DNA of 64,000 bases from Mikania micrantha (taxonomy: Eukaryota > Streptophyta > Magnoliopsida > Asterales > Asteraceae): contig CM018695.1 of NCBI GenBank assembly GCA_009363875.1, forward strand, positions 41,269,150 to 41,333,149, read 5' to 3'. Position numbers and translations under genes: made by a program. Positions 9,363-21,259 of the stretch are shown here, one piece after another. Within the stretch, counting starts at the first letter, position 1, and every line of letters begins with the position of its first letter. Under the pieces are notes generated by a model. It searched no databases. It saw nothing but the letters and a program-made list of their open reading frames with translations, and was not told where the DNA came from.

Positions 9363-12300
9363 AACCTATGCTGGCAAACAGCCCATGTGCAACAAGTGTA
9401 GTTTCCACCACCAACAAGGACCATGTGACAAACACCGGTGCCTATAATGGGGGAAAATAGGTCATGCAGCCAAGGACAGCAGTGGCGAACTCCAAGTTAA
9501 GCCTCCACAGCCACAACAGCAACAAGAAACACCCAGAGGCTATTTTAAATGTGGTAAACCCAGACATTTCAAGAAGGAATGTCCACACTTGATGAACAAC
9601 AACACCTATAACAACAACGGAAACAACACCAACGGTTCGAAGATACGAGCCTTCGTGATCGGAGAAAAAGAAGCAAGGAAATATCATAACCTCGCTACAT
9701 GTACATATCTACTAAATGACCATTATGCTTCTGTGTTGTTTGATACTGGAGCCGAAAAGAGTTTTAAATTTAGCGAATTCTATAAATTACTTGATATAAC
9801 CCCAACCCCATTACAGGTAGAGTACACTATAGAACTAGTCGATGGCAAGTTGATTGGAACTAAACACAACTGAAAAGATGAACTTTAGAGCTAGCAAGCC
9901 ACAAGTTTAAAATTGATCTCATGCCAGTCACGCTCGGCAGTTTTGATGTCGTAGTATGCATTGATTGGTTGTCTAACAACCAAGCTGAGATAGTTTTCCA
10001 GGATAAGATTGTGCCTATCCCCCTTCCTAACGGGGAAATTTTATCCATTGAGGGCGAAAGAAACAACACTCCCTTAAACATCATTCCGTACATGAAAGCC
10101 CATAAATGCCTATGAAAGGGGTACATCTCCATATTCGCTTATCACCGAGAAGCCTGAATAGGAGAAGAAACTTGAGGAAATACCAGTTTTTAGCAACTTT
10201 CCCGACGTTTTTTCCTAAGGAGTTACCAGGATTCTCACCTCCATGAAAAGTGGAATTTCGTATAGATCCCACACCAGGAGCAGCTCCTCAAGCTCGAGCA
10301 CCCCACCGACGTGCACCTTCCGAGATGCAAGAACTGTCCAATCAACTATGGAGTTGCTGGATAATGGTTTCATCACACCAAGCTTCTCATCGTGGGGAGC
10401 TCCTTTCTTGTTTGTCAAGAAGAAGGATGGCACATTTCGCATGTGCATTGACTACTGTGAGTTGAAAAAAGTGACAGTTAAGAATTGTTATCCCCTGCCT
10501 CTTATCGATGACTTGCTTGATCAGTTACAAGGATTGAGCTACTTCTCTAAGATCAATCTGCGATCTGGATACCACCAGTTGAGAATTCAAGAAGAAGACA
10601 TCCCAGAAACAACTTTTCGTACTCGGTATGGGCATTGTGAGTTCTTGGTCAAGGCATTTGGTCTCACCAATGCACATGCCGATATTCATGGACCTCATGA
10701 ACCGAGTGTGCAAACCTTACTTGACAAGTTTAATATTGTTTTCATTGGTCATATTCTTATCTACTCCAAAACTCAGAAAGAATGCAAAGAGCACCTTCAA
10801 TTAGATCCTGAACTCTTGAGACAGGAGAAATTATATGCCAAATACTCCAAATGTGATTTCTGGATCTAAGAGGTCCAATTTTTAGGGCATTCGGTCAACG
10901 AAAAACAAATACATGTGGATAAATCCAAGATTGAGGCCATCAAGAACTGGGAATCACCAAAGACCCCAACTGAGGTGAGAGCCTAGGTTTGGCAAGTTAT
11001 TATTGTTGTTTCATAAAGGGATTTTCCAAAATCACTCAACCACTTACAGCTCTAACTCACAAAGACAAGATATACCAGTGGGGTGATAAACAAGAAACAA
11101 CCTTTCAACTACTCAAGCAAAAACTTTTGTAGTGCTCCTATTCTATCCCTGCCAGAGGGAACGGACGATTTCGTGTTATATTGTGATGCCTCGATACATG
11201 GACTTTGTTGCTTACTGATGCAGCGAGAGAAGATGATTGCATACGCCTCCCGAAAACAGAAATTTCAAGAGAAGAATTACACAACCCAGGACTTGAACCT
11301 AGGAGTCGGGGTATTCGCACTCAAAATATGGAGACATTACTTATATAGCACAAAAAGCACCATATACATCGATCACAAAAGCCTCCAACATATATTCGAG
11401 CAAAAAGAATTGAACAAGCAACAGCGCCGCTGGCTTGAACTTTTGAATGATTGTGAATGTGCTATCAAATCTCACTCGGGTAAGCCTAACTTAGTGGTTG
11501 AGGCCCTAAGCCGAAAGAACACCTCCAAACCTAAACGAGTACGATCTCTATAACTCATAATCCATACAATCCTCTCTGAACAAATGCGTAATTCCCAAAC
11601 CGAATCACTGAATGAGGAAAACCTAGTGGCCGAATCCTTGACAGGGATGGAAAAACAACTGGAGGTAAAAGCTGACGGCTTACACTATTTCATGGAACGT
11701 GTATAGGTTCCGCACTTCGGGGAATTACAAGACCTTGGGATGGACGAGGCTCATAAGTGTCAATACTCCATCCACCCTGAATCAGACAAGATGTATCATG
11801 ATTTCAAGGTACTTTATTGGTGGCCGAATATGAAAGCGAACAATGCCACTTATGTGAGTAAATGTTTGACTTGTGCCAAAGTCATAATCGAATACCAAAA
11901 ACCATCAGGGTTACTACAACAACCAAAAATCCCCAAGTGGAAATAGAAACAAATTTTCATGGATTTCATTACCAAATTACCCCACACCCCTAATGGATAC
12001 GACACCATCTGGGTAATTATAGATCGTTTAACCAAATCGGTACATTTCCTTGCGATCAAGGAAAATGATAGAATGGAAAGGCTAGCCTGGATCTATATTA
12101 AGGAAGTAGTCTCGCGAAATGGAGTGTCAATCTCCATCATCTCTTATCAAGACGTTCGATACACTTCCAACTTCTAGAAGTCTCTACAAAAATCGCTTGG
12201 TACACGGGTGGATATGAGCACAACATACCACCCACAAACCGATGGCCAGAGGGAGTGTACCATTCAAACTCTCGAAGTCATGCTACGAGCTTGCGTAGTA

Positions 12301-12985
12301 GTTTTCAGCAACAGTTGGGAAACTCACCAATCATTGGTGGAATTTTCCTACAACCACAGCTACCACACAAGCGTCAAAGCTGCACCTTTTGTGGAACTCT
12401 ACGATAGAAAGCGTCGATCACCTATTTATTGGGAAGAAGTGGGCGACCGTCAACTTAGTGGACTGGAACTTGTGCACGAAACAACAGAGAAGATTGTGCA
12501 GATAAAAAACCGCATGGCAGCAGCTCGCGATCGTTATAAGAGCTATGCCAACAAGAGCCGTAAACATTGGCATTTTAGGTAGGAGATATTGTCCTTCCGA
12601 TATTTTCACCTTGGAAAGGCGTGATTCATTTTGGGAAATGAGGCAAGCTAAACCCATGACACATTGGACCATTTGAAATCTTGAAAAGGATTGGTCCAGT
12701 GGCATACCAACTCAATTTACCCGCCATACTCAACAGAGTTCACAACATGTTTCACGTCTCAAACTTGAAGAAGTGCTTGTCTGACGAGACACTTGTAATC
12801 CCATTGAGTGAGATTAATATGGATGAACAACTACGATTCGTGGAAGAACTGGTGGAAATCATGGATTGTGAAGTCAAACATCTCAAACAAAGTCGAATTC
12901 CGATGGAACTCAAAGCACGGACCGGAGTTCACGTGGGAAAGTGAGGATCAGATGATGCGCAAATACCCTCACCTATTCAAATAGG
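9363..12985 (+). pseudogene. Ty3/gypsy gag-pol remnant II, catalytically dead
   Basis: A 5'-truncated chromovirus with many frameshifts. In order: Gag zinc knuckle pieces at 9380-9590 (CNKC, then CGKPRHFKKEC); protease with DTGAEKSF near 9750; RT at 10250-10866; RNase H at 11160-11530 (YCDASIHGL, then DHKSLQHIF); integrase zinc domain at 11745-11900; integrase core at 11950-12560; C-terminal and chromodomain parts at 12680-12980. Two active sites are destroyed by substitution. The RT box FIDD reads FIGH (about 10740), and the second integrase aspartate is lost (SDRD reads SYQD, about 12145). Stops lie at 9871, 10867, 11551 and 12174. The family matches remnant I in domain order but not in LTR sequence. 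Confidence 0.88.
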
Positions 12986-13016
12986 CAACATCAAATACCA
13001 ATAACAACAAAAAAAT

Positions 13017-13137
13017 TTCGGGGCGAAATTTTTTTCAACAAGGGGATGATGTGACAACTCGAAAATTTGTTTCCAAACACTACCGACATCAATCAAATTT
13101 CGAGACGAAATTTCTTTCAACAAGGGAATGATGTGAC
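13017..13137 (+). repeat. Duplicated polypurine tract/LTR edge
   Basis: Two versions of the internal-3'LTR junction (a GCGAAATTT-like stretch, then TTTCAACAAGGG and GATGTGACA) lie 80 bp apart, at about 13017-13056 and 13097-13137. The second starts the full LTR. The first continues for only about 45 bp of other sequence. Confidence 0.7.
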
Positions 13138-15855
13138 ACCCGGAAACTTCAGGTAAATTGCAACGCTTACAAACTCTTTGAACACATTCATGTTTCTTGC
13201 ATTGCATTTGATTAGGATTGATCAAGTGTATTAAACATTTAATAAGTCGAGAAGAAACATTTACAAATCGGTAATTCGGTGAATTATCAGATTGTGCATT
13301 ACACATTGATTAAGATTAATCAAGTGTGTTAAACATTTCACAAGTCGAGCACAAGCATCTACGAATCGGAAATTTAGGGAATTATCGAATCACACACGAG
13401 TCTTGTTACATGAACGTTGGTGAACTAACAAATCAATAACTCAAACAAACGAATACGTCTATATGTGAGAACGTATTAATACAAACAAACTCTTAGAAAA
13501 AACAACACAACAAACACTTAGCGAAAACGATACGAATCTAACACAAGAAAAACCAAACACACGAAATCAAAATTCTGGAAACCAAACCCATCACGGTACG
13601 CCACCTAGCTTGGCGAAACACGTTGCGATACGCTATGTGCTTGGTGGGACAATTTGAACTTAGCTGAAACTCATGGCGGTACGCGAAAACAGTTAGAATT
13701 CCTTTTGTAGTACGCGACAGACCCATAATTTGGAACCCGACTATTTTGTCCGTCGCAGTTCGCCGAGAACACATCTATAGCCTTTTCCTTGAGCATTCCT
13801 TCACCCAAACACTTGCAAACCAACCTTCAACCTCTGCCAACACATCTATAGCCTTTTCCTTGAATCTTTGGAAGCTTTTGAAGCATTAGAGCTTAAAGGA
13901 GGTGCTAGAAGATTTGTATCGACCACCAAGAAGCTGGAATACAACCATCCAAGACATTGTGAGATAGCTTTACATGGTCATTTGTACTTAAAAACACACA
14001 TGCATGCATGTATACACACATGCAACTCCAAGTCCATCACATAAATCAATTTGTTGTGGTCCATAAGTGATTTAGAGTGTATTGCTACTGATTGGAAGCG
14101 TATAAATATCTTGAATTGAGTTTTGGTTATATAATGTGAAGATTTGTGCTAGTGGCCAAAATGGAAATTTTGTTTTGCAAAATGGTTGTTAAGTGATGCT
14201 CTAGACATGAAAGGTGATCTTAAATGATGATATATGCTTTCTAATGTGTATACATGTTTGGAAAGTTAGATTGGGAAGATATAAGTCATGCACATACGTT
14301 ACTATTTATAGTAACTTTTAAGATGAAAGAGTTGATTATTTTGATGATATGCAAATGTTGGAACTTGCTTAGGTATTATATAGAAAACATATTTGGGATA
14401 TTTGGTTTCGCTAAGAATAGATTTTGGTTATGCTTGTCTTAATAAGGAAACTTTATTTGGGGAAAATCCCAAGTGTTATGGTTTATACATATGTGATGAT
14501 TTGCAATGATTGGATGTGTGTTTAATATGTTCTAGGAACGTGTTAGAAGTAATAATTTGATTAAATTGGATTTTGTGGTTAAACTTTCCAAAAATAGAAA
14601 CTTTCCAAAAATAGAAATTTCCAAAATAGGTAACTCTTGCAATTGTTATATGTGATTTACATGAATGTTGCTATGATTAGGATTATAGGAAGTATGATAA
14701 TGTGTTGCTTACGTTTTATGATCGATATGGCACACAAACAAACTTTAAAACATTAAACGTGTCACCAAAGGGTCGTCAGGTCAAAACAAGTCAACACACG
14801 TAAAACACGAATACAATGTTGAGCACATAGACACTTGGAGTTGTATGGGATACACCGAAACACAAAAAAATCTACCCAAACACAAACTCAAAAACCTATA
14901 TGGTTATAGGTGGTAACTAGCAGGTGTTAGCAAACACAAACGAGACACAAACAAGAGCTACACTACTAGGTGAGTTCACGACCCCTTTTTACTCTTTTCG
15001 ACCCATGGTGAAGAAAACATGCATATAAACACTTTTGATACAAAAAAACATTTTTGGATACATATTTACATGCTATTATCAAAGATACATATGTGCGACA
15101 CATCACATCAAAGTCCACATAAAACACACCGAACCGTTAATAGCACGTGGCACTCAGCATAGTAATTCTAAGTAGTCATATTTGGGCCTCACAAGACCCA
15201 TCCGTTGCCCAGGATGGCCAACCCGACTGGATGTCGGAACGGATGCATAATTGACCAAACACATTGTCATTGCCTTGTGATGGACATGGCGGGAGGCATA
15301 CAGTCAGCTTCGGTTGCGAACCACATATGATATAAAAACATATTGACTAGCTATCAATCGTAATTCCATTGTAATGAAATGTAGTCCAACAAACATGTAT
15401 TGTTTTACTATTGTTATAAAACATGTGCTTTCACCAACCATTGTGTTGACATTGCTCGCATGTTTTTCTCAGGACGTTAAGGCACATGCTCAAGATATGA
15501 TGCTAGGACGGAGTCTCATGGATCTATGTTGTGTCTTGAAATATTTGAACAGTTTATTTATTTGGTCATAATATGTAATGCTTAAGTATTTACAATGCTT
15601 CTGCGCTATTTTTTTATTTTGAATGAAACTTTTCAAACAACGCTTCCGTACTTTTATTTTGTATTTGGTAAATGTAGCGTTTTAAAACTCAATCTTTCGC
15701 AACTCAGATTTATGAAAAACTGTTCTATCCAAGTTATTGGATGTACGTATAGACATGTAGGCCTCGCAAGAAGTAACAGGAGACTGCGATCTTGCTCGAT
15801 CGAATTCATCTAATTGTCACGCCCTTTGAGGGATGGGAAATCCGGGAGTGTGACA
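13132..15855 (+). mobile_element. 3' LTR of gypsy remnant II
   Basis: This 2.72-kb LTR runs from TGTGACACCCGG to CCGGGAGTGTGACA; the ends form a 12-base imperfect inverted repeat. A diverged tandem unit of about 98 bp occupies about 13185-13395 (shared AATCAAGTGTGTTAAACATTT type core). Variants of the motif GCGGTACGC lie at 13590-13760. No coding region is supported in these 2.7 kb. The 5' LTR is absent. Confidence 0.8.
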
Positions 15856-16044
15856 TGATGTTATAGTAATAATCTATGCTTTAAAAAGTATAATGGTGTA
15901 GAAAAATTTTTGCATTGTAAATGCATATTGGGTTGCTATAGACTCAAATTCATTCTATCTTGTTTGGTTTACCAAAATGGGTTGAAATTGACACATCTAT
16001 AATCAAAGCTAGTTAAATAACTTCTTATGGTTGTTCTTGTGTAG
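15856..16044 (+). other. Intron of TPT copy 1 (upstream part)
   Basis: This AT-rich sequence is similar to 38580-38749 of the second TPT locus (AAATGGGTTGAAATTGACAC versus AAGTGGGTTGAAACTGGCAC, then CTTGTGTAG before the exon). The similarity shows that the two loci share introns as well as exons. Confidence 0.6.
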
Positions 16045-16165
16045 CCCATTGACTCAAACCTTTTGATGCTTCTTAATCCTGTGACTTTAAGTCATGCTTT
16101 AGGCCATGTGACTAGTAATGTATCATTTGCAGTTGTTGCTGTCTCATTCACTTACACAATCAAAG
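16045..16165 (+). pseudogene. TPT: TPT copy 1, internal exon (PIDSNLL...AVSFTYTIK)
   Basis: This 121-base open exon has a consensus acceptor (GTGTAG) and donor (GGTAGC). It encodes PIDSNLL then HALGHVTSNVSFAVVAVSF, a transmembrane part of the chloroplast inner-envelope triose-phosphate/phosphate translocator. That carrier exports triose phosphates from the stroma in exchange for inorganic phosphate. The substitutions K to M, I to N and VCH to LSH relative to the usual family sequence suggest relaxed constraint. The next exon of the gene (LEPFFNAAASQ) is missing from this copy. About 8.7 kb of inserted organelle and copia DNA separates this exon from the rest at 24896. Confidence 0.85.
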
Positions 16166-17221
16166 GTAGCTAACTTCATATACATTCCCATAATGATGGT
16201 GTTTTTCAAAATAAAACTAAGGGTACCAGCGCCTCTACTCTTCCACCGAGGAGCCGTTCGCAGCGAGAAGCAAGGGATGTCGTGAACGGCGAGAGGTCAT
16301 AGAGAATTTAACTATTCATAGAGTGATCCTATGATCGATACACGATATAGACTATCTCTTTCGTATTCAATTCTTTTTTTGAAAAGAAAACGATTAAAAA
16401 AAAAAGAAAGATTCAAAAAATCAAAAGAAAAATAAGAAAATCAAAAATCAAAAAGAAAATCAAAAAGAAAATAAAAAAAAGAAAGGGTGACTTAACTTCT
16501 CAGCTCCTTCATCGTCTCAAGTAGGGGATTAGGCCCTCGAAGACACTGGAAATCCACAAAGTCTGTCTTCGAATCAGGAAGTACCAGCAGATAATGAAGT
16601 AGGTCTGGTCACTCGAGAAGAATTGATGGCCATGTTAGATAGAAATCACCAGGCTGTAAATGAGTACTTTGAAGCTCAACCCTTTGTCTCTGTGTTTTCA
16701 CATCGAGAATTATTTGAAAATGAAGAGATGTCAAAGGGCTTTTTACTCCCAAAAAAAATCCTCCTACATCTCTATATAAACTCTGAACTCGCAACTTCGC
16801 CAGAAGCTAAGAAGGGAGGCCTCGGCCCGAGAAGGGGGGAGTGGCCGAGTGGTCAGGCTTTGCTTTTCCCCCTGTAGTCGTAATACTTGCCATCTTCAAC
16901 CAACCTCCATCGTACCGGTGCGACCACTAAACAAAAGAATTGCTTATACACTAAATAGCTTCTTATATACGCTTACTAAAACACTAACTTTGATTCATAT
17001 TCAATTCGAAGGCGGGAGATGAGCGGAAAGTCTTCAAACAAGCCCTCTACTGTCAAAACTCTCGGATCTCTTTCCCTGAAGCCTCCTATCAAGTTAGGCA
17101 TGTAAGTCAACTTTCTATTGAATGGGACGAGGATGGCAACTACTGATGGATGATCTCGGCTAAAACCAAGCTTGATTAGGCGATCAACCAACATTTATCG
17201 AATTTAAAAAAGAGTCAGAAT

Positions 17222-17330
17222 AGATGGTTCGATCCTCTTTTTTTCTCGAACCGAGAGATCCATGAACCGGGATCCTAATGCATATGGATACAAATGGTCC
17301 ATTGGGAGCAATAATTTCCAGGAACATTTG
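17222..17330 (+). pseudogene. ycf2: ycf2 fragment (plastid)
   Basis: The frame reads FFSRTERSMNRDPNAYGYKW and then SIGSNNFQEHL, a recognisable block of the large plastid protein Ycf2 (part of the import-motor complex of the inner envelope). After about 36 codons the match ends. The piece is non-functional. Confidence 0.75.
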
Positions 17331-18093
17331 TGTCTTTCATACAATAATTCTATCTGCCATTGTCTCAGAAGAGAAGGAATGAAGTCATTATTTTTCTTTA
17401 GAAGAAGGGTTCATTCGGGTAAAAAGAATTTGACACCAGGAATCAGAGAAACCAAACTTCTTAAGAACAGTCATGAGAAAAGACCAATCTAGTTTGTCAT
17501 AGGCTATACTACTAGAGAAAGGCTAAGTGAAGTACTTCTCAGGACTTACCTTTTCTTCTTTCAAATTCTTCTCTTCTTGCTTTTCACCGACTTTCCTTCG
17601 CCCTTTGCAGCTGCTAGTGAAGTGGAAACTGGATTGCCTAGTGAAAACACTATTTAAACAAAGACTGTGTAAAATGGATATGATATAAGGGAAGGATTGA
17701 CCTTTTGGTTGACTTCTCAATTGAGAAAAGACTGGAATGAAACTGGCAATACTCTCTTCGAATCAAATAGGTTCTTTGCAAGTGAAGAAGAAAGAATAAG
17801 TGGTGATAGAATCAACGTGGGTTCAAATCCCGCTCGAGGGAAAAACAGAGAGAGCAGCGAAGGGGCCTTTCTTCACTTCTATCTTTTTTATAGATCAGTT
17901 CAGTCTGTAAACAAGCGAGTGATGTTTAGCCGGGAAACTGTAAACTTTCGAAAGCATGCTCACCCACTCTCCCCCAATGGTTATACTATAGGATCTGATT
18001 TGAATTCCATATTAAATAAAGTAAATAGAAAGGAAGGACAAGTTGGTTTGAGGACCCGTTGGTCAAAGGAAAGAGGGTTTTGATTCTGGGACA

Positions 18094-18128
18094 GAGCCGT
18101 ATGACGTGAGAGTCTCACATACGGTTCC
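18094..18128 (+). ncRNA. Group II intron domain V fragment
   Basis: GAGCCGTATG pairs with CATACGGTTC around a short internal hairpin (ACGTGAGAGTCT). This is the domain V helix of organelle group II introns. No other intron domains could be placed, so the host intron is unknown. Confidence 0.7.
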
Positions 18129-18185
18129 TTTGAGAAGGGTGTGAAAAGAGCGTTTTCTTTCAAATGACAACAAAAAGTCTAGGGA

Positions 18186-18240
18186 AGCTTTTCAAGTAGG
18201 ATTCGAACCTACGCCTGACTAGTTCCATCATCCAGGAAAG
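18186..18240 (-). tRNA. tRNA 3'-half-like fragment
   Basis: On the minus strand a T-arm (GTAGG TTCGAAT CCTAC) with a perfect 5-bp stem is visible, but no matching 5' half adjoins it. It is probably an organelle tRNA fragment. A possible tRNA 5' end (GGAGTGGCCGAGTGGTC) lies separately near 16838. Confidence 0.4.
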
Positions 18241-18390
18241 AGAATGAAACCTAGCGAAAAAGAAATGAACACTTTGCTGAGGAACGAAGCTTCGTATTTG
18301 TAAGGTAGATCAATAAAAGTCTTAGTATGGGAAGAATCAGAGCAAGGGGAGAGACTTTCTAAACGAAGGTTAGTCTAAGTAAGGAAATGG

Positions 18391-18530
18391 GCACTCACTA
18401 TTTTATCTCATGTCTTTCTTCGTTCATGGTTCAGATATGATGCAAAAAGGATCTTTTTCTATCCTTGATCAGAGATTTCTCTATGAAAAAGACAAATCGG
18501 AGTTTGAAGAGGGGGAACGAAAAGGAGCCC
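18391..18530 (+). pseudogene. ycf2: ycf2 fragment, second piece (plastid)
   Basis: The frame reads SDMMQKGSFSILDQRFLYEK, then FEEGE, matching the C-terminal part of Ycf2. It runs straight into an inverted psbC piece near 18530, a junction that does not exist in plastid genomes. Confidence 0.75.
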
Positions 18531-19424
18531 ATTAAATATCTACCTAAACCGGTAGGCCCTTGAGCGGAACCCACGTTAGCTCCAAGACGTTGGTCTCTGA
18601 CTAGAAAAGTAAATGCTTGAGCTTGAGAATCTTCTGGTCCAGTCTATCCATAAAACTCACTTGGATAAGCCGTATTATTGAACCAGACAACACAACAAGC
18701 AATGAAACCAAAGACAGATATAGCCGCTAAACTATAAGATAAGTAAGCCTCTCCAAACCATACAAGTGCACGTCGAGCCCATGCGAAGGGTTTGGTTAAG
18801 ATATGTGAAATTCCACCAAGTATACAAATGGAACCTAACCATACTTGGCCTTCGATTATATCTTCCAAATCATCTACACTAACAATCCATCCTTCCCCCC
18901 CAAAAGGCGATTTTAGTAAATAACCAACTATGATACTTGGGCTAAGCGTCAAGTTGGTGATTTTTCTTACATCTCCTCCTCCCGGAGCCCAAGTATCTTA
19001 TACGCCCTAAAAATAAAGAGCCTTGAATACTAGAAGAAAAGCACCTATACCTAACAAGATTAAGTGAATACCTAAAAATGTGGTCATTTTATTTCTATGT
19101 TTCCATACATAACCGAAGAATAAAAGGATTCTTCAAGCTTCTCAGGTCCTAAAAATGCATGATAAATACCGCCAAAGCCCAATACTACAGAGGAAATTAA
19201 ATGAAGTAATCCGGATACAAAGTATGGAAAAGTATCTATAACTTTCCCACCAGGACCTACCCCCCAACCTAGAGTAACTAGATGGGGATGTAAAATTAAT
19301 CCTTGTTCATACATAGGCTTTTCTGGTACGAAATGAAACACTTCAAACAGATTCATTGCTTCGGCCCAGAATTCGATTAATCCGGCATGGGCTACATGAG
19401 CAATGCTCTTGCTCAAGTCGTTAA
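18530..19424 (-). pseudogene. psbC: psbC (CP43) fragment
   Basis: The minus strand encodes about 290 residues of photosystem II CP43. It runs from HVAHAGLI near 19400, through PEKPMYEQGLILHPH, YFVSGLLHLISS and LGIHLILLGIGAF, to WIVSVDDLEDII, LTKPFAWARRALVW and QAFTFLVRDQRLGANVGS near 18560. CP43 is an inner antenna protein that carries chlorophyll and part of the Mn cluster site. Both ends of the protein are missing. There is a frame break near 19100, a stop replacing G near 19008-19020 and another after EFYG (about 18644). Replacements such as FG to FE in the antenna part show long decay in the nucleus. Confidence 0.9.
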
Positions 19425-19450
19425 TGTGGTCGAAGAGTCTTTCCCTTCAG

Positions 19451-20026
19451 GCATTAAGAACTCAAGCCAGAAGAAGAAAAAGAGACGCGAACCCCCTCAC
19501 ACACTCAAACCCCTCCTCTTCAATCAGTATTATCAGTGTGCATTTTTTCTTAGATAACGTGTTTCGTTTAATGTTTAATCTTTGTTTAAAAAAAGGCGGC
19601 TGAGGTGCGCTAAGCGATTGGAAAAATGCCACAAGGCTTTGAGACAGCATGCTTCATGCACATGTGAGCTAAAATCACTAAAGTTTCTGGAGGAGGGTTA
19701 TATGTATATATAACCATAAGGATAAAGTGATTATGCATGGTTACTTGATTAGAAGGTTGATTCGTAAACGAGATGAGAGATATGCAGCTTTTGGTTGTAC
19801 ATAAATCTTAGTTGATTGTACATAGAGAAACGCCTTGCATACATGAAGCTCTTGCCATTGTCTCCCTCGTGCTTTTTAAAACCAATATCTCAATTTTCAT
19901 GCCATATTGAATTATTTAGCTATGTCAAGGGACAAATACCCTTTAAAACCATGAAAATTTCAAAATTTCTTGATTTGCCCCTAACTTAAGCTATTTTTTG
20001 GTGCATTTAATATCATGGCATTGATT
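19451..20026. other. Non-coding stretch, TPT copy 1 intron
   Basis: No gene is seen. The part at 19900-20010 (ACCATGAAAATTTCAAAA, then TTAAGCTATTTTTTGG) resembles 39120-39195 of the second TPT locus. It is therefore original intron sequence between the two insertions. Confidence 0.55.
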
Positions 20027-20202
20027 TGTAATAGATAACAAGATATTCTATATATATTAGTGACATATTGTAATTAGCTGGACATCTTGTAATTAGCCTT
20101 AGATTGATTTGCGTTGATTTATGTCCATACTTAGGACATTTACTTTTTAATTATTTATAGGAAATGATGGGTAAATGGAAGGCAGGTAAATTAATTCTTA
20201 CA
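20027..20202 (+). repeat. 5' LTR (176 bp)
   Basis: Starts TGTAATAGATAAC and ends AATTCTTACA. It contains a TATA-like TATATATATTAG region. Its pair is at 24555-24730. Confidence 0.92.
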
Positions 20203-20215
20203 TGGTATCAAGAGC
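20203..20215 (+). promoter_or_regulatory. Primer binding site
   Basis: TGGTATCAAGAGC directly follows the LTR. It resembles the initiator tRNA-Met complement with one extra A. Confidence 0.8.
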
Positions 20216-20296
20216 TACTCTACCCACCACCACCTTCTCCGGCTAAAACTTCCGATTTTTTTCTTTCCTCAACCTGTGTTCCTCTTTGCAACCACC

Positions 20297-21245
20297 ATGG
20301 ACCCCAAAATCCATCCTGCTATTACCGTAACAAACATCAAGAATTTTATCCCAATCACCCTAGAAATGGAATCCGGCCAATACTCCTCATGGTCGGAGTT
20401 ATTCAAAATTCACTGTCGGGCATTCCTGGTCATCGATCACCTCTCTCCGCAACCCACAATCTCCATCACAACCACCACATCTTCTGAAGGTAATACGACC
20501 AAAACCCAACCTGATGCCTCCTGGGATCGTATCGATGCCATAGTCCTTCAATGGATATATGGCACTATTTCTAACGATCTACTCCATACCATTCTTAAGC
20601 CGAATACAACAGCCTATCAAGCCTGGAATGCTCTTTCCAACATCTTTCTTGATAACAAAAACACTCGTGCTGTTTACCTCAATCAGAAACTCTCCAATAC
20701 TCGACTTGATGATTTTCCTAATATATCGGCTTACTGCCAAGCACTCAAAGTGCTTGCCGATCAACTGTCAAACGTTGGATCGCCGGTTGATAACAACATG
20801 CTCGTACTACAACTAATCTCAGGCCTAAACGATGACTACGAAGGTATTGCCACTCTACTTCAACAACTGACACCGCTTCCCGAATTCTATGACGCCCGAT
20901 CAAAGTTGCTTCTTGAAGAAACCCGAAAACTACAAAAATCCGCCGTTACCGCCGGTACAGCACTTCACGCTCAAGCACCGAGAACCACCTCTACTACCCC
21001 ACCACCACACCGCCAAGAACAAACAGTCCCCGATTACCACTCATCTAATCGCAACAGAGGCCGAGATCGGTCTCGTGGGAGGGGAAAAGGTCGTGCCCCT
21101 TCAAATCGTGGTAGAGGCTACTCCTTCAACACTTCTGGTCAACAAGCGTGGGGGAATTATCCTCAAACATGGGTAGGCCAACTTTCACCCTATACTCAAT
21201 CACCTTGGACTCAATGGCCAACGCCACCCTGCCCTTATCCAACAA
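20297..21245 (+). pseudogene. Copia gag of the 20-kb element
   Basis: The start chosen is the ATG at 20297 (MDPKIHP), in the context CCACCATGG; the frame is also open a few codons upstream. The N-terminal copia Gag block (GQYSSWSELFKIHCRAF) and the UBN2 capsid core (WIYGTISNDLLHTIL, then YLNQKLSNTRLDDFPNISAY) are clear. The end is Arg/Gly-rich (NRGRDRSRGRGKGR) and has no zinc knuckle, as in several short-LTR copia lineages. Two small indels near 21233-21260 move the reading frame twice before the protease, so Gag and Pol are not in one frame now. Confidence 0.88.
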
Positions 21246-21259
21246 CAAGCAGGACCAAC

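Larger units (their letters stand above)
16206..19450. other. Organelle-derived mosaic inserted in TPT copy 1 intron (NUPT/NUMT)
   Basis: A block of about 3.2 kb with base composition and sequence unlike its surroundings. It contains plastid ycf2 pieces (17222-17330 and about 18391-18530), a psbC piece on the opposite strand (18530-19424), a group II intron domain V (18094-18128) and tRNA-like halves (about 16831-16862, 18186-18240). Plastid genes normally far apart are adjacent. Non-plastid-looking sequence, which I could not identify, lies between them (16230-17220, 17340-18090). This suggests mitochondrial DNA that had already taken up plastid pieces, or several fragments joined during insertion. 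All coding parts carry stops or frameshifts. The exact edges are uncertain. Confidence 0.75.

Noticed and set aside
16623..16877. 84-codon + strand ORF in the organelle block
   Set aside because: No recognisable product; the sequence continues into tRNA-like DNA. I could not assign it to a mitochondrial gene.
17697..18083. 128-codon + strand ORF in the organelle block
   Set aside because: It runs into the group II domain V, so it is more likely intron sequence than a gene.
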